Positions 14,301 to 29,300 of a stretch of 64,000 nucleotides of DNA are shown here, piece after piece. A model generated the notes under the pieces. That model did not search any database. It was not told the origin of the DNA and saw nothing but the letters and a program-made list of their open reading frames with translations. The stretch covers positions 33,536,166 through 33,600,165 of the forward strand of contig CAIIXF020000011.1 of the NCBI GenBank assembly GCA_903813345.2, given 5' to 3'. Position 1 is the stretch's first letter, and each line of letters begins with the position of its first letter. Made by a program: the position numbers and the translations under genes. Origin of the DNA: Owenia fusiformis (taxonomy: Eukaryota > Annelida > Polychaeta > Sabellida > Oweniidae).

Positions 14301-17300
14301 TGAATTTTATTCCCTGTTATTTTCCCGTGGAAAACATGTTATTATGGAATAATGTATAATACTACCACCTAATAATACCAATGTTCTCCATTCTAATATT
14401 GTCCAAATTCTAAAATGATGCGCTGCAAGTTACACTCAAAAAATGTGGAGTATAATTGAGTGGTAGACCCTGAATATGGCTATGATTTTGACCCACAAGA
14501 GTGTAAATATTTTAATCAGAATCAAAATATTCATAACTGATAACATTATATAGGTCAGAACCGGTTTGGAGTGAAATAACAGTTGACTCGAGGGAGTCAA
14601 TTTGTCTGCCAACTTTCTATCCACCTCTTCCATTTCGCTGGCACCTTTGTGAACTTTGCTGTAATAGTTTATCCCTTGGGCCATTTGGGAGTTAAACTAT
14701 TTAATTGTTCTGTCATTAAGATCAAAGAAATGGAGTTCACTTCTAGGGTGTGACAATGTAGTTAGCTGAGAAATACTAGGGGTAATTAACCCACTGGCCT
14801 ACCCGTACCCCGTTGTTGAATATTATGTGGAGCTAGCTGGTTGTGTTATGTGTGAAAGGAGTGTGCGGTGAACTTGGGAAATATATAATTTACTGAGGGT
14901 TGTATATAACTATTGACTTCTCTACAGGTATACTGTTAAAATTATATCCTGACACAAACTGAGATTGAGAATTATAGTACTTTATTATGTTATGTAACTA
15001 TATTCTAATAGAATAAACTGAATTCAAAGAAGTAATAATGCTACATTTGATATATTATGGGTCGATAATGTTATTAAACCATCTCCCTTCTAAGATTGAG
15101 GTACTATCATCAAAAATGGTCTTATTGCGATATTATTATTCAGATCTAGAATTCCATGAATATTATTATGTAAGTGATGTCTTTTCAATTGTATAATTGT
15201 TGTTTATTAAAAAATGAGAATGCACAAAGGGCAACATGAATTTGTTGACTATTACTTAGTAACAATTAATCAGGAACATTTAATGTGACTCTAAAGGTTT
15301 TAACAATTACAGGTAGATTCAAGCTTATTTGAATTAACTAGGAGATTACGCAATTTGTGAGATTACAAAAAGTGTCATCAGTGATGTGACAGTGATGATA
15401 TGACTCTGCTTTGAGGAAATACATCTAACATGTTTTGCTTTTGATGTCTTCTTGCTAGTTAACATTTTTCAGAACTCAAAGCTTTTCTGGTCATTTTGGA
15501 TGGGAGTAAGATTTTGTAAGTCAACGTTTTAATTTCCTGAAGGTCCCAAAGTTTTGTAAGACCATGCAGAGGGTTTGTTATTGTGGTAGCCATCTTGGTT
15601 CATCTTCGGCCATGGCAATATTCTATCCTTGTTCAGGGCCACATAGCACAAGCCATGGCCTGAATCTTGTATTAGATATTGATTTGTCTGGTGTGAAGTT
15701 CAGGTCAGTATGACAACGCATCTGTCAAGAAAATATTCAAATTATTCTGTTATTTCATGTCTCTTGGAGAAGGTGCCAAATTTAACCCATTATAAAACAG
15801 TGCTATATAATTGATAGAGAGTTTTATATTTCTGTTAATGGAATCTTTGACTGAGTATGTTCTTTTGTCATTTATTTGGGGACGAAAATGAAAGATTGCT
15901 ATCTATATTCGAAGCTTTAGAGGAACAGTCTTTCATTGAAGTGGTTTTATTATACATAAATGAGGAATTTATTTATAATTCAAGAGATAGGTATAAAAAT
16001 TGTAAACTCACATGTTGTATAATTGAGAAATATTTACTTCTTTCTCAACCAAGTTAAACATGTTTGGATTGAGAAGGAGCAAATATATAAAATGTTTGTT
16101 TGTTATATCTGTTCCCAGGGCATCACTGATGCATTTCAAGACAGATGTTGACAAGATACTTGTATCTTTCTTGACCCTTTTCCCTGGCAAAATTCCCAAG
16201 TTAGCTGTGTTATTATAAACGGATACCACAATAGAAAACAACTGATCTTTAGACATTCTAAATCTTTTTAGGATCAGTAGGATATTTAGACAAGCTTACA
16301 CTGAATATTAAACACTATTTTGTTATATTTTTCTTATCAACATTGCGTGCACATATATAAATTGATGGCCTGATTAGCACCCTTGAGACATTAATTGGCA
16401 GCCATTTTAAAAAACTTAAAATTTCAAAAAAGAAGTATCACCATCAAGCCTTTGGAAATATTACAAGTAAAACTGTGTCTCTAAATTCTAATCAAAATGG
16501 CTCGTATTTTCTCTGATAGAATTCCTGCACATTTAATGAGCCTATTGTCATCCAGGCGCCTGGGTGATGTTGACCTTGGATGCTACAAGACTGATGCATA
16601 GGACTCCATCAACAGCTAGAGGTCATATCAAATGGCACTCATTAATACTTGGATGATTTTCCAGGTGAAATAACCCTTTTCAAGAATATTGAACTATTTT
16701 TCACTCTTTATATATCAATGGAGCTATAACTGTCAAGCCAGCCAATGAGTGCCTGTTATTTTATCAGATCTAGCAGTTGCTGGGATCATCTTATTGTGGC
16801 CTTGGGGCTATCTAATTGGTTAAATGCTAATCTGTGAAATACTTCGTCATAGTCAGAGGGGAGTTTAGTTTTCATTGATTAGGGTAAGGTGAAATATAAT
16901 CCAGCTTGGATTAAGGGATTATAGCAGAAATTACAAATGGGGAAAATGTACAGAAAAGCAAGACATTTGTATAATGAGAGAAAATATATGATTTAACTGA
17001 TAAACCATGGCATCTCATTTCTCATGGCAAAACAGAAAGATGCTCTGAGCATCGGAATGACGATTTAAGCACAAAAGATGTTCATTTTATGCATTTTATC
17101 TTTGACCATCTCTTGTGGTATATCTCTTGAATCTAGCACTTGCCTGCCTCTTTGAGGTATGACACATTCTGCTACTTAATACTGAAGGACTCTTCAAATT
17201 AGATATGTTACTTTACCTAGCAAGTGGCATCCTTGCTGCAAGGGTATTTTACAAGTATTAAAGCATTTTGAGAGATGTGAGATCAGTCCTTAACCCTTTC

Positions 17301-20300
17301 ACGACGATGGGCTCCATATGGAGCCCTATTATGTAATACCTTTCAGGACGATAGGCTCCTTTTGACACCATAATTTTTATTTATATACATCGATGAAATG
17401 ATAATATCTCCAGTTCTATTCAGTATTTTTACACCAAATTTTGACAAGTTGTTCTAATATGATAGTCCTTACTAAAAATGTATTTCAGTGATAAAATTCA
17501 AGGTATAGGTCCCTGGGCATAGGTAATTTTCAGTTTTCCCCTAAAAACTGCTCTTACTTATCCGTCACTAGGGCCAACATTTTCCTCTTATATTCACGTC
17601 GGGAAAGGGTTAAAGGGCTCTTTTTATATTGTTATCTCTTTAACAAAGTGTCCAGTCACGCAGTAGCACAATTTTATTTTCTATCGAGTTCAATTTCTTT
17701 TACTGTCCCAGGTTAATCTACCTGCTATTATGGAAAGAAGTGAATCTTGAAACTAGGCACCATAAGCTTTACCAAATTCCTTGCATGAAATCATCTAAGC
17801 TTTGTGTACGAAATTGTATGTTAAAGGGAATGCGAAGTTTCATGTTCTAATTTACACGCTGGCTACTTATAACCATCATCTATCACTCCAGCTCACTCAT
17901 GGGACATATCGTGTTTGAACTAACATATAATTCAAGTTCAAAGTACCCATATCTGGATCGCTGCGGATGCCGCCATTGTTATGTATCAATGACGTCATTG
18001 ATGCCTTAAAATTGATGCCTGGAAAATGTCGCTATATAATCACGTCATACTCGGATCGCAGAAATAGAACACATTTCACAGATATTTTATAACTATTTCT
18101 GTCCGCTTAACATTGTTGCCGCATGTTCATGTCCATATCATATCATATATTTTGAAAAGTTGTTTCAATATATTCTTCATAGAAATTGAATTGTTGCAAT
18201 GTATTTTTTCAAATGTTTGTATTTATTTTCTCCAATGTGATATAGTATAGGCTAGGTAGAAAAATCACTAAACTTATGAGATATCGGCTGCGCGATTCGG
18301 AAGTCATCGCATTATATTCCACTTGAAAAATATCCACTAGAATTATTTTATATAATGATAACATTGGGTCAAAAAGGATAAATCTGTTCAAATCCTGTAA
18401 ATGCTTTCTTGTATATTTAACCAATAAATGAGGTAAATGCATTAAAATATACAAAATGGCATTTACACATAATTATATAAATGCATTACTGTGCATCAAT
18501 GGGGATTTATTTTAACTAAGATTAATGTGGCTAATGTGTTGGCGTATTTGTGGTGAAAGTAAGTAAGTTATATCATCGGCTGAACGCATCCAACAAATAG
18601 TTGCATTTACCATATTTATGTAAATACACGACATACCATTTAAAATATCAAAATCTATGCTAATGTTCATTAATGCGCTGATGAGCATTTACGGCACATC
18701 ATTATTAACCTTAAGGTTTACGTCGGCAAATAGGCATACTGCCGCAATTGCTTTCTTACCTAATCATAAGTGATAGATTTCTTCAATCTGTAGTATTCTA
18801 TTCAAATATGAATAGGTGCATATTGGAGAATGAAAGAAATAAAACAAAAAGTAGTAATCCAATGAAACAGTAACTCCCTAAAGTGTTTAGCCATTTAAAT
18901 TCTGATGAAAAACGAAACAAAAAAACGAAAAATCGATGTCGTCTAAATGATACGTATGTAAATGTCAATCTCCTAAAAACTAAGATTGGCAATAGCTTTA
19001 CAAGGACATGCCACTGTCATATTTTCAAAGAATAATACGTAATGTTTAATTTTTCTCAGTTGTTAAACGACCAATTTCAATCATCATATCACCGTAGCGA
19101 CATTCGATATGACAAAAAAGCTTTTCAAAATTCAATGGTATTTCACCTTGGATCATGACAAGAGAAGGCTCATAACATTCAGTGATGCGGGGAGACGATG
19201 GGGTCGATTGTAGTATGATATTTCATTTCAACGACGATAAGGCAATAATTGCCGTATTGATAGTACGCCAATAGTTTAATATTAATATTATTATATATTT
19301 ATTTTTTGCTAAAAATAATTCCTGATTGCGAGCTCGAATTTAATTATATAACATCCGTGGTAAGTACAGTTCTACAGTATTTTCGAAATAATGATTTTCA
19401 ATTTAATGGCATACAACCTTTTGTTTTTCTACATCGGAAAATAAGTGGAACTTTAAAAGCTTCAGTCACATTTGTTCAATGCGACCACACGTCGATCGTA
19501 TTTCCCTGAAATCAGTAAATTTATGCGGCAAACATAGGAAGCTACAGTCGACTTAAGGTCACTGCACCTTGCTGTCTACGTACACGACATATCCAGTTTT
19601 TATCAGGCGTAGAGTCGGAGTTATAACTTTTTCTTTCCTGTGATCACTATAGATATCAACAAGCAGCAGCCAAACTGTAGGTCTCACGACGGCCGTACGT
19701 CAGGTTCACGGTCGACTTGCGGCTGCGCTTGGATTTCATAGGTTACAATTGACCTTTCCGAACCATAGAACCCCTTGTGGATGCCTTCAAGAAAAACTAT
19801 GCACGTCGTAGGGCCGCCCTACGCTGATCGTGCGTCATCATTTATCAGCTGTACGGGAATCGTAGTTTTTCCTCATAATCAAGATACGCCGTGCGGCTAT
19901 CTTAGCAAATGTGACTGCTAAATTATTTGACTGCAGAAATACTTAGGCAACCGTAAAAATCATGTTACCACAGATCTGATAGACCGTACGGTCCCCGTAA
20001 AAATGTGACGTGAGGCTAAGAATCAAAAATTTTAATTTATTGGAATACCTGTGTTAAAGATAAACATAAATGCAATGAATATTAAAGTACGAACACGTAC
20101 TTTTGTAATGAGACTAGCAAATTAAACCATTGCATTCTTGGAAATTCAAGATGGGTTGGTTGAATTAATTTTATTATGTTTTATTCAAATAGTTTGCATT
20201 CGCCTGATAGAATTAGCATTCTCTGTTCGCATTTAGCGCTAGACCTAGAAGAATAAATCTAACCCGCATTCCATGTCTAGATAGGTAAAAAGCAATTCCG

Positions 20301-23300
20301 ATAATGCCGGCGTTAATATTCTATTGAAATCGTTCTTTATTTTGGGTGGTATATACGTATTCTTAGTTCCTTTGAAATGATTTCTTTGGTTTTGGAATGG
20401 CAACAACTCGGCATTCATTTTTTGATTAAAAAATGGCGCCACAAAACTTTTGGAATGCCAAGGCATCAATCTGGCATCAATGACGTCATAACAATGTCGT
20501 AAAGAACCACTTTACGGTTGAAATGGCAGCTCCGTGGTCCAGTTCATATGCAAAACCCGGGGCTCAATAACAATTAAAAGGATAATGATAGAACAATAAA
20601 ACTAAGTTGGATTGAAAGATATATCTTTATTCTAACTTATTATCAAGTTTAAGGGACAAAACTTCGCATTCCCTTTAAGGTCAAATCTTTCTTTTGTTTT
20701 TATCTTAGTACATTCAGGGATGTGGCACCCATCGCACCCCCCCCCCCCCCCTCCCCTGGCTACGCCTATGACATTGTACAGTACATACAGATCACAAGTT
20801 CTATAATAGCATTGAATCTTATTGCATCAAGAATCTATCCTCAAATAGACCTTCACATGGCCATGGCCTTCTATGCTATGGTTCTATCTCTTTGTATTAC
20901 AGAAGAATTATATAAATAACTATAGGTATCAGCCTTCAGTATTGAAGCAACTGGTTGCTGAATGTTATTGGAATTTAAAAATCAACTTGCGCTTTGCTTC
21001 TACTTTCCCCTCAGTCAGGAAATTGAAATCCATGAATATTGTGGCAGTTTGATATTTATATTTCCAAATACATCATGATAAACAATGACATCTCATTTCT
21101 TCTCAGCCCTGAAAGATGATATGAGTATATCAGAATGGTCCAAATAGCATCCTTGCTGCAAGGGTATTTTACAAGTATATACTGAATTTAAGCATAAATG
21201 AAGTCCTTTGAAGAAGGATGCCAAATAGGGGAAATTAAAATTTCAACAAGATATGACAAGATATGATAGTTGAAGAATTGATTTTCTGGTATCTTTCTTA
21301 GCCATTAGTCTAAGGCAGTATTCTCCAAATAGCCATGCTATCAGCACACCAATTTAACGCCAATTATAATCCTTGATTTAATCACTATTGCTTCATATTG
21401 CCAACTACACGTACATTGATTTTATAATTCATGCGAGTATTTCTGAAGGATTCCTTCAGGTTTAACAGTACAGGTCATATTCGAATATTTATAGGAAATG
21501 ACCATTATTTTAACATGGAAATGGTAATAAACTTCCTAAAGATTATGTGATTATGTGAGAGGGAAAACAATATGTATAAGTAATATTACTCAATACCCTA
21601 GAGGAGGGGGGGGGATCATATTTATTTTGGGAAGTTTTATCAATACAAAAAATTGGTCTTCCTACCTAGAGGCCCAGTGATAATTTAAGATATTTATAAT
21701 ATAAACAATTATAGTAAAACCTGTATAAGTGAAACACCTTTGGTACCTCTAAAAGTGTTCCACTTTGGAGGTGCTCAACTTACAGAGGTGTTTCAATTTA
21801 CTGTTATATAAAACACAAAAGATAGATTAAGCTATGCCACACGAGGTCATACTGGAGGAGTCCTAGCCTTCTCTCAGTTCCTTTTGGTATTAGTTAGAAA
21901 ATAGAAAGATGTGAAGAATATCAGAATGCTAGATTAATATCCCGTAGATGCTTCATTTGGTTTTCATTTCCGAGGCTCATTAATTCAATGAATTGTAATG
22001 CAATTGCTGCATTGTATTTCATTAAGTATTACATAGTGAAACTGCAAGAATTATATGTTGTATAACAGAATATCTTCCATTCAAAGCAAATCAACTATTC
22101 CCTACATTCCCCATAACTAATTATATAACAATAACAATAATGCAATCAAGTACTGTCATAATCATGAAATAACTGTATTATGAAAGCTTTGGTTTGTTAA
22201 AAGTGTTTAAAACTCACATACTGCAATTTTAAAATTCAAAATCTATTAAAATCATTAAAATTTCAACAGGTGGTCTTGTTGCTGTTGTGGCTCTGAGAAG
22301 AAAAACAAATTATCTTCAAATTATTTTGACTTCTATATGACCCTGGGTTGGCAGAAATCTATGAATAAATTGTCCCATTGTCACTACCATTATAGCTTGT
22401 GTCTTGATATATACATATATTTATGACTTTTTGCCAGATACCATACTCTTACCCATGTTCCTAAATTTTTATGCACTGCTTACCCAAGTTGTTGTGGTGA
22501 TGTAGAGGGGAGAGACAAGACTACATAGGCGTAGCCAGGGGCAGTGCGATGGATGGGATGGCACCCCCACCCCCACAAAAAAGAAAAAAGCAGTTTTGGC
22601 AAATTTGTTGAAAAACATAACAAATCGGTTTAAAATGCTTAGAATGCACTAGATACAACATAAATTTTAAAAAATTTCCAGGGGTGAATCCCTGTACCTC
22701 CCATTTCGCTTTGCTTGCAGTGATGCAAACCCATAAAGTCCCACCCCCTTGACAATTGCTGGCTATGCCCCTGGGACTATATCCCCCTCATCTGGTCTGC
22801 CAATGGTGAGCTACCTTAATATAAATATATGGCTGCCTCTATTCCCAGAATCACCTTAGCTAAAAGTGTGTTTTATTTTTATTTGATGCAAAGCTAGGTG
22901 AAATCTTATACAGGCCTGGTATTATCTCGAGGCAACTTCAACGACAATTAGCTGATTACATGGGGAGAGATTACCATGATTGATCTCCCTGGCCAGTTCT
23001 AAACTATCAATACACAGGGTTCCCTTCTAGCTAATTTCAGAACATTTTGCATTCTGTTGTTGTTTCATCTCATTTGAACTGTTTATGTTTTTGACCCCCT
23101 CTAGAGTCACATATTTTTTTGGGGTTCTTTGTTTATAGATAACCTTAGCAAACATGGGGTACTACTGTATAAAGCTAAATCAATTCTAATTAATACAGTT
23201 ATGTAATGTTACATGCTGTATATTGTGTTTAAACTTGAGTAGATATTCCACCTATTTAAAATTGAGAAGAATCATGAAAAATATGAGAATTTTGCACCTA

Positions 23301-26300
23301 CTGGAAGACAATAATTCTGGTGAGATAGATATTAATATCGCATCTAAAAAAGTCAAATAGAATCAATGCATATAACTCAGTGCCTGGAGGAATGAAAAGG
23401 TAAAATGAGGTCATGATATTCACTAATGGATTTGTGATCTTATGATATATCCATGAATTAGATAATTGATTCAGTAATTCAATCTGCACAGATGCTCTAA
23501 GATGTTTTTTATAATGGATTAATAACAAGGAATAATAACTTGATATCAGAAATTAATTGAATTCAGTTTTCAATCAGTGTTTTAGATTGATTAGATTAGG
23601 GAAGATCTCTACAAAATGGCTATTTAGTATTTAATATGCAGTTTTAAACATTAATAATATTTCAAAGCTTTTATAACATCTATATTGCATTATTTGATTG
23701 TCAGTCACAAACACATCCAGAAGTATTGCCAGTCTATCAAACCCAGGCAAAAATGTTGCCAATCTACCTAACACTCTGAGAAATTTTGTTTACCATTCCT
23801 AGTCAGACATTTTGCCAGTCTCTTTAATCAGAACCTTCTGCAATTTATCATGTTATTATATGGTATTCTTGAAAAATCAAATATAGTGAAATCTGTGAAA
23901 TAGAACACCTCAGTTAGTAGAACACTTTTTAGAGTCCCAAGAACAACTGACTTCGTGTTAGATGAACCTCTATAAGTAGAACACCTCCCAAGTAGAACAC
24001 ATTTTAGAGGTACCAAAGATGTTCCACATAGACAGGTTTTACTGTTCAATTACCTCATAGGTAGTAGATAGCCTACATATAAGAATACTACTACACAAAT
24101 GTACTGAAAGCTACTCTCATATTTCATGATATTGTTGTTTCATTGAGGTTATTAGCCATGTAGCAAGGTGACTTTCATTGTTTAAAGTTCATTTATAGAT
24201 AAATAGCAGATTTTTTCATTTCCTATAATTTCTCATATAGATATATTGCTTTGATTGAGAATTTTGATTTTCTTGTATACAAGTATATTTCTATATCACT
24301 TTCTTGTGGCCCGTAATAATGCTTATACCTTGGACTTCTACAAGATAGGTAACATCGTTGCTATTACGATTTGATAACATGTAAAAAGTATAATAAAAAT
24401 CATGTTCTTGCTAAAATTTCACACTCTTTATGTGAATGTCACCTTTCCTGCTATTTAAACCAAAAATCCTCACCTCTATTTGACATCTTCATTAGCTGGT
24501 CACCTACTAATTAATCCTGAGCAATTAGCAGAACCCCGTCTATTTCTAATGACAACACGGCGGCACGGCCCCTGGGTAAACATAATGCTTTGTTTTCTTA
24601 TTCCATTTAGTTTCTAACCAGTATCAGTTTTTAGTATTTTTATTTTATTATTTATAGTTGCAATTAAAGTTGATTTATCTAATTTCTTGCTAATTCCCAC
24701 CTTTTAACCTTACTTTTTACTCAGAATGATGGCAAACTTAAATACAGTTTGTATCAGGGACACAATCTTTGAATCAATCCTTGTGAAATGTTAATAATAA
24801 CTAATCTTCATTTCCAAAATCAAATAAATCTGTTATCCTTAATTATAATATAAACCCCATTTTTCAATTGAATTTGATCGATAAAATGTATTTAAATTGT
24901 GATTGGCTAAAGTGATGTGATATTCAAGATGGAATAATATTTTAAGATATAGCTTGTTTTAATGTAAGGGCAGATAATTAACTTATAGGAGGTAATTTCC
25001 TTTATCTGTTTTCACAGAATCAAGGCATTACTATCTTACTTGTGACTTGCCACAATGTTATATGTGTATGAAGGAGATCCCAAACATGTGAAGCTGGCCC
25101 ATGAGATTTCTTGTTATTAATGAGACAATTGCCATATTTAATCAATGGCACACCTAAGATACTAGTACATCTATATTAATGGGTAATGATTAGGCAAATA
25201 GATATAATAGGCTTGTAATTTATATAATTCTTGGTTTGAAAATGCTTATTGTAAAGTATCTTTACTAAAATGTGAATTGCTAGAACAATGTTTTTTTCTT
25301 CTAAAATACGATGCCAGAGGGCACAGGTAATTTAAATGGGATGTGGGGGTTTGAATTCATTTCTTGCCTCCCATGGAAAGAACGTGTATTCTGTTGTGTT
25401 GATTACATGATTTATGGGCCTGTCTGAAGGATTTAGATTTGGCTCATTGCATAGTATGATAAAACCATATTTGAGAGGTGCAGTACACATGCCTATTATA
25501 GCTGCAATGGAATCTCTATTACATGTGTTCAATCTGTTGGTCAACATCTCTTAGTGGCCCCCCCACTTACTTTCAACTTGTACAGTGATTTCACGAGACA
25601 GTTGGTGCGTACACTGAAGAATTTTCACTCACTCTGTTGGAATTTGTGACAAACTTTATGATAAATTAATATTTAATGAAACATTAATAACAACAATCTA
25701 GACTCTATAGTACTCTATCTGCAGAATAGATAAAATAGAAAGAAAGCTGTCACTTTTCAATAATACAGATAAAAGTGAGATCTTTTCCTACTACAGGATG
25801 GTCATAAAGTAAGATGTAAAGTGCTCAAACTGTTGTAAAAATTGTATCTTTTTTCACAGAACATAAATCTTATAATTATACATATATTAAATACATTTCA
25901 ATACATGACTAATAATAATCTGCATTCTATGGTTACAATAGCAAACTGTGAACAGACAGAAACATTACATAGGTTATGGGTTAGCATAAGTGGTACTTCC
26001 AGGCTTATTCATAAATTACCTGATTAATCAAGATGGTAGTTAGAGGCTTGTAGCTTATATATAGTTACCACATTGTCTCTAGGATGAACCTTCAGCTAAA
26101 AGTAGCCTTTTCTACTAGCCTGGTCCATGCATCATAATTAGTCAGCCTGTAATTATTCTTCAGTTGTAAGAATCCTGGGATCTGAGATTGATTAACTAAT
26201 AGAAGGGGGTTCTTGTTGCTATGGTGACTAAAACACAAACTGAACCAAGAAACTAAGTTTGAACATCACCATATTATTACATAATAAAAACAACCCTAAA

Positions 26301-29300
26301 AAAGCTACATCGAAATAAACAAAAAAGTGTTTGAATATGCTTTTTAAGTTCATAAAAATGATTATGGTTTGATTTCTTATGTTTTCCAGGACAAAGATTG
26401 CATCCACCCATGGTGACCATAGTGTAAGGATTACAGATGTTGCTACTGGTAAATGTCTACATATTCTGACGGGACACCCAAGGACGCCCTGGTGCATTGC
26501 CTTTCACCCATCGTCCAATCATCTTGTAGCATCTGGTTGTCTTGATGGGGAAGTCAGGATATGGGATCTACATGTATGTTAATACTACTTTATTGAACCA
26601 TGATATTTCATTTCAATCTTATGATTATGTATTCATGTTGTAACAGTGTGATGTGGCAGATTAATGACATAGTATTTGTGGAAAATAATGAATTGTTATC
26701 GATACAATTAAAACAATATCATGTCTGAATATATTCAGTTGTTACTTTATGATATTAAAAGGCCTGTGTAGTATAAGGAGCATAGTATTGAATTATGTCT
26801 AAATTAATGCTGTGCTGACATCTTTCAATGACTGTAATCATTCTGTCAACACTTCAAAATTTTCCTCTACATTTACCAGAAAATGTGTGATTTTATAAGG
26901 TATGATACACCAACTTTTCCATGGTCCTATATTTTTCCAGGGAGGTGGTACTGAAGTGTGGAAATCTCCCAATGATGAGGTTGCAATTTCCTCACTGGCA
27001 TTTCACCCAACAGATCAAGTTTTGGTCATCGCTATGTCCGATAAGCTTCACTTTTGGGACTGGTCGCGGCCTGAACCATTTATGATGTGTAAGACTGCCC
27101 GAATCTTCGAAAAAGTCAAGTATGTTCATTTTAATTCATTATGTTATATAATATGTAATTATTATATTCCAATATTAAGTGATTGCATAAGATTAAAGTC
27201 AACATTTTAAAACAACAAATTGTTAGACTTCTTTCCTATGAGGAATTGAATTGTTTAGAATAAAGACAGTGTAAAATTCTGTTTGTTTAATTGTGTAGAA
27301 TGACATCATAGTTGTGACAGCTTTTGATCTCACTGTCTCTGATGTAGCAACAACAATACTGTATCTAGTTATTAAATTTTCATTATATATATTGTAATAT
27401 TTATGTTTTCTCTTTTTCTTTTTCTTTTTCTTTCGTAGATGGGTAAAGTTTGACCCTCTTGGGCACTATCTATACACAGGTATAGCAAACGGATCTACAG
27501 TACATGCGGATGGTTCTGTGTCCATGTCTCAGATCAGGTATTAATAACACTATATAGATATCTCATACTAGGGACAAGATATGGATTGTATCTGAAGGAA
27601 TAATGCTAGTTGAGGGACCATACTAATGGGAGTTGCCTTGAATCCACTATCTGGTTTATATGTAAAACTAATGTTATACAGGGTGTCCAAAAAAAAACAG
27701 GACCGTAAGAAAGTTGAATAACTCGGTCAATTTTGCCTTGATATTTCAGAATTATTTAGTTCATTCAATGTGAATTTTGTTGTAAAAGTTTGATAATAAT
27801 CTATCAATTGAGTCAAAAACTACAGCTTCTTACAAAACATGCCTCAAATGTGCACCTCTCATCTCTATGCACAATTCAATCCGGCGAACAAAGTTGTTGA
27901 TGATCCTCCTACACACATGTCTTTCTGAATGGACAAGTTTGTTCAAAGAACAATTGCTACTGGGGCTTACATCCTCCTGATGAAGTGTTACAGCACCCAT
28001 TGCATTCTGAACAATGCACTCCCTGGGTGGCAATGAGGAAACATGGAATCATCAGTCCCTTTTGGTTCGAAGGTGACTGGGGACGTGCTATCACCATGAA
28101 CAAGGACCAGTAAGTTCTCACCAAGTTTTGGAGGTCACTAAGCACCAGAGAAGACATCTAAGGAGATAATTAAGCAGTGGTTTCAACAAGCCAATACCAC
28201 CCCAACACTGCAAATGATATGCTGAAATGGTTTAGGGAATGCTTTGGTGGTCAGCTCATCAGTTGCAGAACGCAAACCATATGGGCACCTCATTCGCCTG
28301 ATCTAAATCCCCCAAATTTTTATCTTTGAGGATTTCTCAAAGCCAATGTGTATACTGACAGGCCCCTAACAATCTTAAGAGGGCAATAACGACCCCAATA
28401 TTTACCATCCACATTAATTTGTATAGGTCAGGGTCATTAACAACTTTGTTCGCAGGATTCGTTTGTGCATAGAGAGGAGAAGTGCCCACTTTGAGCATGT
28501 TTTGTAAAGTACTGTAGTTTTTGACACAATAAACAGATTATCGTCAAACTTTCAGAACAAAATTCACATTGAATGAACTAAATGATTCTAAAATTTCAAG
28601 GCAAAATATGCAAAATTAACCGAGTTATTCAACTTTCTTACGGTCTTGTTTTTTTTGGACACCCTGTATGTTCATAAATCAAAAGGTTGTGATAATGGGA
28701 GTTTTTTGCATTTTAATGGTTCAAGTGACACTATAGTGTCCTCTTTGTTTCATATCGCCACCACTTATTGTCTTCAATGATTAAGAACAATTAAGAACTA
28801 TACAGTACATGAGTGAAATTCCATTAGGATATAATAATAATAATTACTCTACTTCTAGCTACATCAACTCAAGCCCATCATCGCGCCAAAATGAGGTTGA
28901 AAGACGACGGCTCCAGTGGCAGTACCAGCGCATGATGGACCAATATCAGCAAATGCATAGCAACCAGGTTCATAATGAGGCTGATTCTCATGGTGGGATG
29001 TTTCCGGATGAGGCTCGTAGAATTTACAGTAAGTGAAATAATGTTATCAATGTATTGTCTGCTTTTAAGGAGTGGCCTGTACATCAGCAGTTATTGAAAA
29101 GTAATAATTCAATTGCATAAAAAGCCAAATTTCATCTAGCTAAAATATATTGACATTTAGTATGAATTCATTTTACCCAAAAGTCACTTCACCATCCATA
29201 ATTTTTAACAAAGAGTGGGGAAGGGCCAAATCATTCATCAGTTATTTTTGCTAAAGAAATTGTTATGTCACCTCCACAAGTGATATGTCACCACAAGTAA

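Noticed and set aside
15857-16256. Two overlapping open frames in intron 2
   Set aside because: Short, opposite strands, no splice signals or family resemblance.
17821-20678. A transposase inside the 2.86 kb TTAA element
   Set aside because: The longest frames are about 65-80 codons and show no recognisable catalytic motif.
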